Origin: Amphimedon queenslandica
Taxonomy: Eukaryota > Porifera > Demospongiae > Haplosclerida > Niphatidae
Assembly: GCF_000090795.2 (NCBI RefSeq)
Contig: NW_003546570.1
Location: forward strand, 41,946 to 67,726
Reading direction: 5' to 3'
DNA: 25,781 nt
Shown: positions 10,001 through 20,100 of the stretch, piece by piece
Layout of the letters: each line of letters begins with the position of its first letter
Numbering within the stretch: the first letter of the stretch is position 1
Program-made: the position numbers and the translations under genes
Notes under the pieces: generated by a model
What the model was told of the DNA's origin: nothing
Database searches by the model: none
The model's input: only the letters and a program-made list of their open reading frames with translations

Positions 10001-13000
10001 CAATTTAATTAACATTAGTCCTTACCATAATTTTTTCCCATTTCTTCTTCTAATAGCAACTTCTCATTGGTTTTACCTATTCATAAAATGTAACAGTAAT
10101 ATATGTACATTCACCATTATCAATTACTAGCTAATTGCGCTTCATGCTGCAGATCATCACCTTTTGATTTCGGTGTCACTTCCTGAGAGGGCTGTACCTT
10201 ATCTTCAATTTCCTTACTTGTCTCTGTATGCACAACAACAACAGTGATTGTATCAAATACAAAATAATAAATAAAATATTACCATATATCTCTTTCAGCA
10301 TCTGCTCTTTGTGTTCTCTCTTCACAATTAATTCCATATTCAATAATGTTATTTTCTCTTGTAATTCCTGTATCATCTTTTTACTCTTTACTAATGGTTG
10401 ATAGTCTGGACTATTCATTGCTTTAAGATGAAACTTCAAGTCATCAATTTCAAAATTCATTCCTCTTCTCACTTTGCTAGCAGCTTTAATTTTATACATG
10501 TATCATAATCATGTGTAATTATGGTGATAAAAGCTATTCTAACCTGAATTATTAAAACTAGAAGTAGACAGTGATGCACAGTGCTTGATCTTTGTTCCTT
10601 CTAATGTATGACATAGCTCTTTGTTCTTCTTTTCCACTTCATTAAATTTAGACCTCAGTATAGTCAATTCATCAACTAACTCTATATCCTTTTCCTATTA
10701 ATGATAATTATAATTAACACAAAATAGAGAAAGAGAGGGAGGTGTGACTGTACATTAATTTCTTCAATTGATTCAGAATCACTTTGAAATGACACCAATT
10801 CTTCCTAAATAATAATAACAAGGCACAATAATAATAATAATTTCATATTATACATTTAGTGCTTTTTGTGAAACTTTCTAAGACATCAATATACGTGTAT
10901 CCATGTAAAAAATTGAGAGATACTTTAAAGCCAATTTTTGGAAATGAAAAAAATGGGCTATGCTAGTTTTATAAAAGATGTTTATAGCTCCAGAATTATA
11001 GCTCAGTGAGCTCACACTTGCTTTATAGTGTAAAACTATCAATATGTATCAAATCAATGTAATAAAAATTGTTCGGGCCAAATTTTTGGAAAACTATATG
11101 GTCTAAGTGAATGCTTAAATTTTCAAACAACACTCTTAAGTTAAGATAACTTCTGTAAGATTAAAACAGGCATTGTTATGCCTTGGTTGCTCGGCAAAGA
11201 GATGGAGCATAATACTTCCAACCCTCATATTTAATTGTGTAATTTTAGGAAAGTCCAAAATCTTAGTTGGTTCTTAACTATGCCACTGTATACACAATAC
11301 TTAGTTTCAATCTTAAAGCCTATGCGGACTAATAAGCATAAATAGCTGAAGATGCATACATAAAGTTATAAAATAACCTTATCTAAATGTCTCAAAATGC
11401 CAGATAGCTCTTGCTTTAGCTCAACTGTTTCCTATGATGAGATGACAAAAAAGCACATAAAACATAACATTCATTTTTGCATATTGGATATGCACTGTGT
11501 ATTTGTATACATGTACCTTCTCTTTGCAACTGATAGCATGTCTTAGCCAACAATGATTCTCTTCAAGTATAAATAAAGATATAAGCTATAAAATATAACA
11601 GAAAAATAATCATGTGTTAACAGTATATACTTAACAAACTAAAAAAAACAAACTGTATTAACTATAAACAAACTAACAAACTATAAATAAAATAACTGAC
11701 CTCGGTATCTTGAAGATCGTCATGCTTCTTTTCGTGCAGTTCCTGATTAAAAAACATTATCATAATTACATGATTAACTATTCATCAAAATTTCATGATG
11801 TACCTTTTGTCTAACATCTTGTCTCCTCCATAATGTTAAGTTACCAATAGTCAGTTTCTTTAATTCTTGTCCCATTAGTATATAAAAATTTTGTATTATC
11901 CTCAATACAGTAAACGCAACATCAGAGAAAGGAAAGGAGCAAGTGACTGATATTGATTTGCCAGGCTCCAAGTACTTGATATTCAGTCTACCACCAGAAA
12001 CTTTTGTAAGAATATCGTCAATATCTTGCAACATGTGATCTTCAGGTTTCCAGTCAAAGGTAAAAGTAAGTGTTTCACATTGAAGATGAGGAACTGAATC
12101 AAATCTTTCTTTTACATGGAGTTCCATTTTGATGAACTTGCAAAATTCCTTCAACTCAGTTTTGTACTTCACAATATGTTCACTAGCTTCAGTAATATCC
12201 AACTCTTCAACTACACACTCCAGAAGAAAAATTTTGGTCAGTGAACACTCATCTCGAAGAAGACGTATGATGCTAGAAACAGTTGAGCAACCAGCTATCT
12301 TTTGTCTAAGAAGAGTGTTGCTAGTACAATAATTCAATATTTCATGCATATCTTCTAGCAAAGGAGATTTCCTCTGAACAACTTTACTAACATTGTAAAA
12401 CATCCTTCCGTAAGATATTCTTATTGATTCAAACTCTACTTTCCAAAAAGGCACACGTACTTCTATATAATAATCATGAATATAATTAATATTGATGTTA
12501 TAATTACTATGTGATAAAGATTGGGAAGTGGAGGAATTATTACCACTTTTTGTATTTTCAGTAGAATCTAAAGAAAAAGCCACTTATACTGTTACAAAAC
12601 AATGCTTACTTACTCATACAGTTACTGCAAGTGCAAATAAAATCATATGTGCATGTACATGTACATACCAGATGGTGATGGTGTAGGCAGTGCTTGAATG
12701 GGTAATGGTGACTTTGTTTCATCCATGTTTTCACCATCTAATATTTAATTAAATATATTTACTATAATACTATTACTTACCTTGTGGCTCAATACCCACT
12801 TTAGGAGAAGGAAAATATTTATCTAAAAAGTAAAAGCATTAAAATAAAATTGGCAAAATAATATACCGTATAGTGGGAAATTTTTGTGGCCCAAAATTTT
12901 CGTGGATTTCGCATTTTTCAAAATTCATGAAAATAAAATCTGTAAAATTGATTCAATACGGTTCAAGATGGCGAAAAGTAGAAAACCACAAAAATTAAAG

Positions 13001-13385
13001 CCACAAAATTGATTTTTGAACAGATCCACAAAATTTTTGGGCCACTAAAATTTTCTACGATATGGTAAACTCACTAATATCTTTTTGTATAGCTAATCCT
13101 AGTTGCACATTAGTAGAATTGGGTAGCACTGATAACGCTCTAGCAAATGTCTGTAAACTTTTGGAATTTTGCACAGCTTCTTTGACAGCAGTTAATAGAG
13201 CCTCACGTTGATTAGGAATAGAGGGACTAGCAGACTCTACCATAGTGACCACTTCTCTTGTTAGGATACGCTCCTCATAATGCAATCGATACACAATAGT
13301 TAAAGGGTCACAGAGAGATTGTGAGAGGGAAGGCAAATGATTTTCTATAATAGTGTGAATTTCTACAGTAAGAATAATAACAAAG

Positions 13386-13422
<37 letters not shown>

Positions 13423-13804
13423 TACGTGACATAACTGACTCAGTGTATCAGCTACAGCATTCTCTCCCATAGACACGAGTGCATTTATTAATGAATCAAT
13501 GGTGGCCCCTCGTTTACTGTCTACATCATCAGCTCTACGTAACCACTTGTCGAGACATTCGGTCAAACAGCAAGATGCATCATAACGAAAATTATTTTTA
13601 ATGACATCCAGCATATTCTTGCTCAGTCCTAATTCTTTTCCCAGTTCATACCATCTTATCACTGGAAAGTGACTGGTATTACTCAATAATTTCTCCACAC
13701 ACCAAACATCATTTACACCTAATATGCAAAAACACAATGAGGGGTGTGTCCGAAATAGAAACTATCACTCAGATACCTAAGTTGGAGACCACAGAAGTGG
13801 CCAT
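6755..13804 (-). CDS. Death-CARD-coiled coil-ankyrin-ROC-COR-Death protein (sponge ROCO family)
   Basis: My 17-exon model: 13777-13804, 13440-13718, 13075-13362, 12781-12822, 12669-12737, 11804-12567, 11701-11742, 11517-11585, 11378-11431, 10754-10804, 10544-10694, 10283-10483, 10128-10223, 10026-10076, 7269-9475, 7131-7182 and 6755-7062. Every junction is GT-AG with matching phase. The sum is 4752 nt, or 1583 residues. Start: ATG at 13804. Order: Death (10-102), CARD-like (103-198), linker, sponge-type domain (236-490), Lys/Glu-rich coiled coil (491-728), about three ankyrin repeats (775-885), ROC GTPase (905-1060), COR (about 1150-1440), Death (1482-1583). ROC motifs: P-loop GNPGAGKST (912-920), DFAGH (968-972) and SHVD (1032-1035). 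There is no kinase domain. The closest known logic is DAPK1 (ankyrin-ROC-COR-Death), here with added Death-fold modules at the N-terminus. The weakest points are the acceptor of exon 12 (poor pyrimidine tract) and the exon 13-14 junction; if that intron is retained, the protein stops at once. It could be two adjacent genes, but the phases argue for one. Confidence 0.75.
7269..9475 (-). other. Large exon: ankyrin repeats, ROC GTPase, COR domain
   Basis: This 2207-nt exon contains no intron. The ankyrin part has the repeat marks GNTCLHYAAMGN and GWTPLHTAAFYGH. The GTP-binding part has GNPGAGKST, DFAGH followed by SDYYSS, and VVVSHVDV; the SHxD form of the guanine-specificity motif is near the THxD of MASL1-type ROCO proteins. 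The COR part includes LWSNGLHWFDGYGVGSLVEI, the usual WxxGl...G..V.i strand pattern. Its length and order match ROCO proteins rather than NACHT ATPases. Confidence 0.8.
9476..10025. other. 550-nt intron with a diverged direct repeat and microsatellite
   Basis: Intron 14 of the Death/ROCO gene. It has two diverged copies of a block beginning ACTAGAA...TAAAACAT.GAGGGG (near 9514 and 9645), each followed by an ATGCATACATACA tract. A (TTA)n run follows at 9941-9995. There is no coding signal. It separates the coiled-coil exons from the ankyrin/ROC exon. Confidence 0.6.
9941..9995. repeat. (TTA)n microsatellite
   Basis: An imperfect TTA/ATT run of about 55 bp with two T-rich interruptions, inside intron 14 of the Death/ROCO gene. 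Confidence 0.85.
10805..11377. other. 573-nt intron, no recognisable content
   Basis: This lies between the coiled-coil exons 11378-11431 and 10754-10804. It is AT-rich, with no exon, inverted repeat or motif that I could support. Confidence 0.5.
11804..12567 (-). other. Sponge-type domain of unknown function, shared by both Death genes
   Basis: This exon encodes about 254 residues. A Ser/Asn-rich lead is followed by a helical half (EDMHEILNYCTSNTLLRQKI, LLECVVEELDI) and a beta-rich half (CETLTFTFDWKP, GGRLNIKYLEPGKSISVTCS). The same order of a helical block and then a strand-rich W/K block is seen in exon 1-705 of gene A. I do not recognise a named family. I believe this pairing recurs in other predicted sponge Death-domain proteins, but cannot confirm it here. 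Confidence 0.6.
12866..13065. mobile_element. MITE-like element 2 (mariner type), fills an intron
   Basis: Long imperfect terminal inverted repeats of about 50 bp (left CCGTATAGTGGGAAATTTTT, right arm ending TTTTCTACGATATGG) are flanked by TA on both sides (12864-12865 and 13066-13067). The 200-bp element makes up most of the 252-nt intron 12823-13074 of the Death/ROCO gene. Its right end is only nine bases from the preceding exon, just past the GTGAGTT donor. No coding capacity. Confidence 0.75.
13075..13362 (-). other. CARD-like death-fold exon
   Basis: This exon encodes about 95 residues, nearly all helical: LPSLSQSLCDPLTIVYRL, RILTREVVTMVESA, then REALLTAVKEAV and SLQTFARAL. The spacing of 'dp..i...L....iLt.e' followed by 'r..aLL..v' is that of CARD domains. 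It directly follows the Death domain and is flanked by phase-1 introns. The call is from pattern, not from a profile search; a DED or PYD-like fold is possible. Confidence 0.55.
13392..13420. repeat. (TA)n microsatellite
   Basis: A perfect 29-bp TA run within the 77-nt intron between the Death and CARD-like exons. It takes up over a third of that intron. Confidence 0.95.
13440..13718 (-). other. N-terminal Death domain exon
   Basis: This exon encodes about 92 residues: VNDVWCVEKLL, RWYELGKELGL, CLTECLDKWLRRADD, TIDSLINALVSMGENAVADT. It is a close paralogue of 1993-2274. Acceptor ATTAG at 13719; donor GTCAGT at 13439. An (AT)n tract begins in the following intron, 19 nt from the exon. Confidence 0.8.
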
Positions 13805-14155
13805 AGCTCAAATAAATAAGCAGGGCCACCGGCCCTCAGGCCAAAAACTGAGAAAACCTCCCTTTGTCTTTGTATGGTTTGCACTATTATCTTTAAAAAG
13901 AAGCACTGGGACGGCTCGCAGTCTCGCACTGTAGCTGTAGCAGCCGCCTAGCAGGACAGTTGGGCGGGGCTAGTAAATCTATAATGAAGGAGGCGTGGCA
14001 TCCTGACAAATCACTTATTTTTGACAGTAGTACAACTTGACTACTGTAGTGTCAGCTCTCCCAGTCCCAGTCTCCCAGACTCCCACATAACAAAATATTC
14101 TCATAATTTTAATCTGCTGTCATCGCTGTTTCTCTAATTCCCTGCTACTCTTGAA
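13805..14155. promoter_or_regulatory. Divergent promoter interval between Death/ROCO gene and Ig receptor
   Basis: The 351 bp between the two start codons, which point away from each other. It contains a GC box GGGCGGGGC (13962-13970), a GGAGGCGTGG element (about 13989-13998), and the near-palindrome GGCCCTCAGGCC (13831-13842). No clear TATA box sits at either end. The interval is GC-richer than its surroundings. Several blocks are shared with 2356-2660. Confidence 0.6.
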
Positions 14156-17100
14156 ATGTGGAGGCTGTCTACTACTTCTCACCAATGGACCGTGTTATTG
14201 CTGCTGCTGTTCTCCATCTTATCAAACCAGTATCCATCAGTTACAGGTGAGTGCACTGAGAGGTAATGATGCGTGCGAGCTACACTTTCTGTAGCAAGAG
14301 CGTCCATGTGTGTCTCTCTAATCCTAGAAATTGCTGCGATGGTGCAAGTCCATCATGACTGCAAAATAGTTACTAGATCTAAAATACTTGTGGATTTATT
14401 TTGTGGCTGCTTTCTCACTCAGCAATAGTGTAGTAGCATTAAGGCTTGAGTGATATGATAACATACAGTGCAACAAAATTACATTTAACTTGTGGTCTGT
14501 ACTTTCCAAAGCCTATTAATAGCCCAGCCTCTCTCTACCACATTATACAGACCCAATACATAGCCACTTCTTGTTATTAAATTTGGTGTACATACTAGTA
14601 GTTCACACATCTGCATCACTAGCGCTTGAAAGAGAGTGCAGAATTTCTTGTTATACTCCATAATGTGTTAAAAAGCTAATCAATCTCATTATTCATGGTC
14701 ATTAAGTGTGTGAGTGTGTTTGTCAGTCCTGTATGTAATTTCATCTCTTTAACCACAATACATTAGAGTCTTATTTCCTTCCATACACTAATAATTATAT
14801 TCACAGCAAGTCTTATTGCTTCTCACGGCAACTTTTAGTTTATTCTCACATTTTAATTAGTCTCGCTCTAATTTTCAGTAATTGTTATTTTTTGAGTACG
14901 ATAGCTATCACTGAAGCCCACACAAAGTGCACATGCAAGTACATGGTACATTCTTCATGCATGCTCTGTGTGTGTAGTGAGCCTAGTTTGCATTGATTCT
15001 ATTGTTCACTTGTTACTCTTTGCAACAAGATGTCCTTCTTTGGCTTCCATATTTTGACTTGAGCAATATGTTTGTTCTGGTGGTTTTGTATGGAATTATA
15101 CCTGGCACAGGTTGGAAAGATGACTAAACTTCAATCGTCTTCAATTACATGATTTAGACTTAAAAGCAATAAATTTAGTGTATTTATTATAATGATTTTT
15201 GTTCTCTCTTCATAATCCAGGTAATGATCTGATCATCAGGCAAAGATTAAGGAGTAATGAAACCGTCAGTCAAATTGTGAAAGGTCTAGCGACTTACATA
15301 GTCAATACAGACTATTACTTTGACTGCACTTCAGTAACTTACGGTAGCTCTCTTGTATGGCAGAGAGATGGGGCTAGCTTAGGAGGATCACAAAGTACAC
15401 TTTCTGGTATGGTTCCAGGCCTTAGATTCTCTTTCTTTACTCCAGCAATGGATAGAGAAGGAATATACATTTGTAGGCACAATGATAGTGTCTCAGTTTC
15501 TCTAATGATAACTACTAGTAAGTGAATGAGAGAGAGAAGAGAGAGAGAGATGGATTTCATTATTTAAAGTGAAATGACAGATATCAGTGTTTACCATAAT
15601 CTTGCCATATGAACTCGGAAATTGTTTTGAAAATACAATTATCTGTATAAATGAAGACAATAGCTTTCTAGATATGTTTACCCCCTTTATGATAAACATT
15701 TAAGAAGCGAATCTTTTTATTTAATAGAATCTCTCTTCTTTTTCTAGCTAATCCAGCAGTACAGTCCATACATAAAAACATCACTGTGTTAGCTGGTAAC
15801 AATGCTTCCATTGAGTTCTATGCCTCATCAGAACCATTCATCACATCTACTGACATAACATGGTCCTTTAATAACACTCTAATTACTACCAGCTCATCAG
15901 CTAAATATAATTTGACTTTCGATAATCGAATATTAAACATACAGTCAGTGGATGCATCTGATGATGGAGACTATAATATAACAGTGAAGGATAGTGTATC
16001 AGCTACAACGAGACTAATAGTACTCAGTAAGTGTGCATATATTTACATGCTATGTGACATATTATACATGTATATTGAGGCTTAGTTATTGTTTTTGTAT
16101 TGTTTTTGGACACGTTGCTAATATGTATGTAGAGAGACTCTGTAAGTCTGCACTTATGTACACGTGTATTAATTCTCACTTTATGTACAGTTTATTAATG
16201 GAGTGTGTCCCTCTTTCACTTTCACCTATAATTTACCAAAAATTTTATGCTTCAAAATATATAAAAGAATTCAAAATTATTTTGGTACACATACAAATGA
16301 ATGAATGCTAAGGTTGCTTTTAGAACCAGGAGTATACGCAAATGCTAGATTTAAAGATTCCCAATTCTTGTTTGTACTACTTTTTGCTGAACATTTGCAG
16401 ATATTTTTAGTTGTAACATAAAGCAATTTGAACTGACCTTAAGCCTTTGAAAATCATTCATTGTGCATGAATGAGAGCATTCATTTGTTTATCAGGTAGA
16501 CTCTAATCCTATTCACTCTTTGATATTGATGACTGTCATATTAGTACACACAGTAATGATATAATGTTTTGTAAGGGGATCAGGCACAAAGAAATGCTGC
16601 CGATTAGTAGCGTCAGACTGCCCTCTATTTTGTGCCTGCAGTGATTCTGTTTATAGTGTTCATTTATTGATTATTATTGATGATCTGAGAGTCTAACTAC
16701 ATGAACACAAATATACAATTTTCTAATTTTTATTGTACATGTACATGTACATATAAAAGAGTCCACTTGCCATCCTATAATTATTAGCAAAAGTTATAAT
16801 AATAATAATAATAATGATAGTTGTGGCTTTTGATTTTGTTGCTATTAGCTTTACATAAATATTTAAATATTTTTGTAGCCCCTCCTAGCTTCACTGCTCA
16901 TCCATTGACTACACTCAGTCTAACTGAATGGACTATGTTTACTTTGAACTGTACAGTAACTGGATCAGTGGATATAATTAACATCACTTGGCTTAGATCC
17001 GATGGATCAGAACTGCCTGAAGGAAGCATCATTTATACAATGACAACTGATCTTGCAAAGGTTAGTTTAGGCTATTGTGTACTGTGTAAATGTATGACCT

Positions 17101-20100
17101 TTTGAGACATATTTCAAATTTTGATGCTGTGTTGTTATGCATGTATTATAATCCTGTCACTATTCAAGTGTAATGTTGTGTACTTCGCCCTTTAAGGGAA
17201 ACACCACCTTGACATGTATTAATGATAACAAATCCCATATGTGATCATTAAAACACATGTCAATTGCTATTATTAAGGCAGGGCAAACAGGATTTGTACA
17301 TTATCCCTTATTAGCATCTAGCACACACACACGCATGCAACCAGACACACATGAACAGTGTAGTGATATAATTCATCAATGGTATCGATATCATGTTAAT
17401 GGAACACATATTGTGTTATTGAAATATATATCATGTTAATGGTATCAATATCATGTTAATTGAACACATATCATGTTGTTATTATCATTATGTAGTCATC
17501 AAGATTAACGGTCCCTGATGCTCGTGTGGCTGACAGTGGAGTGTATTATTGTAATGCTTCGTTTACTGATGGAACAAATTCTACATCATCAAATGAATCT
17601 GTTGTAAATATTACTGGTATGTGTTCACACTAGATGTGATACGTCTGAGTCCCTTTTCCTCTGATTTCATTTGTTATGAGTATATAGTGTGTATATATGT
17701 CTATACATTTTCCTTTTTTCTGTTATTTCATACATGGATATTATTGTACCTTTTATGTACATGTACTTTCACTATGTTACTTTAGTATGCATTAATATCT
17801 ATATTGTATTTCTGTGTACATAAATATCACATATTTAATGTATACTGTCACTACTGGGTCTGTGTATAATTTATATATGTCATTATCTCATGATTATCCC
17901 TCTCAGGTGGCATACGTAATCTCTATTTCCCACAAGGGGATAATAACATCTCTAACATTATATCATCGCTCCTACTCTACACTCCATCTCCTTCATTTTA
18001 CATACAGTGTCAAGGTACAGGTAATCTAACATGGATCACTTCAAACGACGAACCAGTGCCCTCTGTTTATACCAGCGTCCCTTACCAGTCGTCGACGGGT
18101 ATTTTAAATTTCACTCACAGCCCGATGAGTGGAGAGTTGTATACCTGTGTTTCAGACTCTGGTGCTAATGGAAGTGTGTTTGTGACCAGTGGTAAGTGTA
18201 TGCAGCCTTATGTATGTTGTGCTAATAACTACAGTAAATTGTTGAATCCTTACATGTATCTATGTTAATGCCTCTGAATCATTGAACTGTTTTTGTAAAC
18301 ATTATACTGGCTGTTAATCAACCTGCTTGCATTAACAAACCCAAGCCTTAATATTTTTGGTTGGTGTCCATCCCCCAGCTATTATTATTAATATGGATGC
18401 ATAATTGTGCCAACTCAAACTTGTTTGTGCATGTAGATGTACGTGACGTTTGACGTAATGACAATTGTTGCAAGTACTGTATCTATTAATTTGTCTACAC
18501 AATGTATTTAGTCTCATTATTTTTGTTAGATAATCCAGCTATATATACTCCCAGTTCTACTATACTAATAACAAGTTCTACTAATAGTATCACTGTTAGT
18601 ATTAGAGTCTTTGTTGATGGTTCAGATCCTCTGCCAAGCCCTAACAATATAACATGGTACCATAACGACCAGCTTATCTCTACCAACAGTACACCAGATT
18701 ATTATACATTGGCATTAAACAACACTGTTCTAGTGATAACAGGACAAGGGTCCAGTCTTATAGGCAGCTACACAGCCAGAGTTATGACTACCAATGGAGA
18801 TAACAGTGTGATTATTAATGTCACTTATCCAGGTATTAAGGAAATGCTAATTATTTTTATTAAAGCGCATTTGTTTATTCTTATTTTGATAATTAACGAG
18901 AGCTGAGCATATAGCCTTAAGGGAAGTATCATTGGCAGCATAAGCTAGTGTGTAGCCCAGTAACTGTTGTAGTAGTACTAAACTACTAATGCTAGTTGGA
19001 TCATAGTCGTATAGTACTAGTATCATTTAAAAACTGCTTTCATTTTAAAGATTGACCTCAAATCTACATGTAGGCCACCACCTATGTAATATCTGCTCCT
19101 TTCTCACCTCATTGATTTATTATTATTTATATTAAATTATAGTACTGTTACTTGACATTTAATTCCTATTCCTATTACTATTACTTTATTATTGTAATTG
19201 GATTATAATATTTTGTTATTTTTTCTAGATTCCCTCATTGTTAACATTGAAGGTCCTCACATCATCAGAGAAGGTGCTAATGCCTCTCTTTATTGCAATA
19301 TCACTGATCTCCTACCAATGAACACTATATCATTGTCATGGTATTTCATTGCCAGTAATGGCACTGAGACTCTACTGGAGAGTGAAGAGCCTTTATTAAT
19401 GATTAATAATGCTAGACGAGGCTCTTCCGGTCTTTATATTTGCTCTGTAACAGATAATGTGGGAACTACCAATCAGTCAATGCAGCTTCAAATAAAATGT
19501 AGGTGTAGTATGGTAATTGTTATTTTGTGACCATGTGTGATGTTTACAAAGTACTTAAAAGCACCTTGTGCAGTGTTAGCTAAGCTTTAGTGATGCTGAT
19601 TCTACGAGAGCATGTAGGGTTACAGGGTTACCTTTAAAATGGGAATTCTTAGTTTTGCAGTTATTTTTGGCTAAGAACAAGTTTGTCTAACAGGGCTTTG
19701 AACGTTTACTTTACGTTGATTATTAGTAAATCATTGCAGTGCAGTGAACCTCAGTTCTGTTGTTTTATTATTCTTTTATAAACAATAAACAATTCACTTT
19801 CATTCATTTCAAACACACACGCACATTTCTATGACTCTTTCTTGACACACATACAATATTCTAGATCCTCCTACAGCCAATATACTAAACATTACTAGCA
19901 CTAATATATCACTACCCGATGGCTCAGTAGGGACATTATTCAACTGCACATCTGATGGTTTTCCTTCTCCTAACATTACTTGGACATATAATAATTCTAC
20001 AACACTACCAAATGGGATTCATCAAGTAAGTGATGATTTGTAATGATTTCATGCCATAGTAATACTACTGTGGTACATGTAGCTACAGCATTCCATAGTA

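Larger units (their letters stand above)
13440..14465. repeat. Segmental duplication, copy 2 (copy 1 at 1993-2970)
   Basis: Ordered matches to 1993-2970: the Death exon, the short first exon (GAGCTATGGCC around the start codon on the minus strand), the TTTTGGCC.GAGGGCC block, GCTGTCATCGCTG with CTGCTAC, and TTTTGTGGCTGCTTTCT plus GTGATATG. In this copy the receptor start exon is intact and in copy 1 it is lost. Divergence is patchy, with exon and promoter better kept than the rest. Confidence 0.7.

Noticed and set aside
10128..13804. Treating the Death/coiled-coil part as a separate gene ending at the TGA near 10120
   Set aside because: A phase-1 donor just before that TGA, a matching acceptor at 10077 and continued phase agreement into the ankyrin exon support one gene. 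The short form is kept only as a possible isoform.
16581..16638. Small hairpin (10-bp inverted repeat) as an RNA gene or MITE
   Set aside because: The stem is too short and there are no flanking duplications; kept only as a note in the intron entry.
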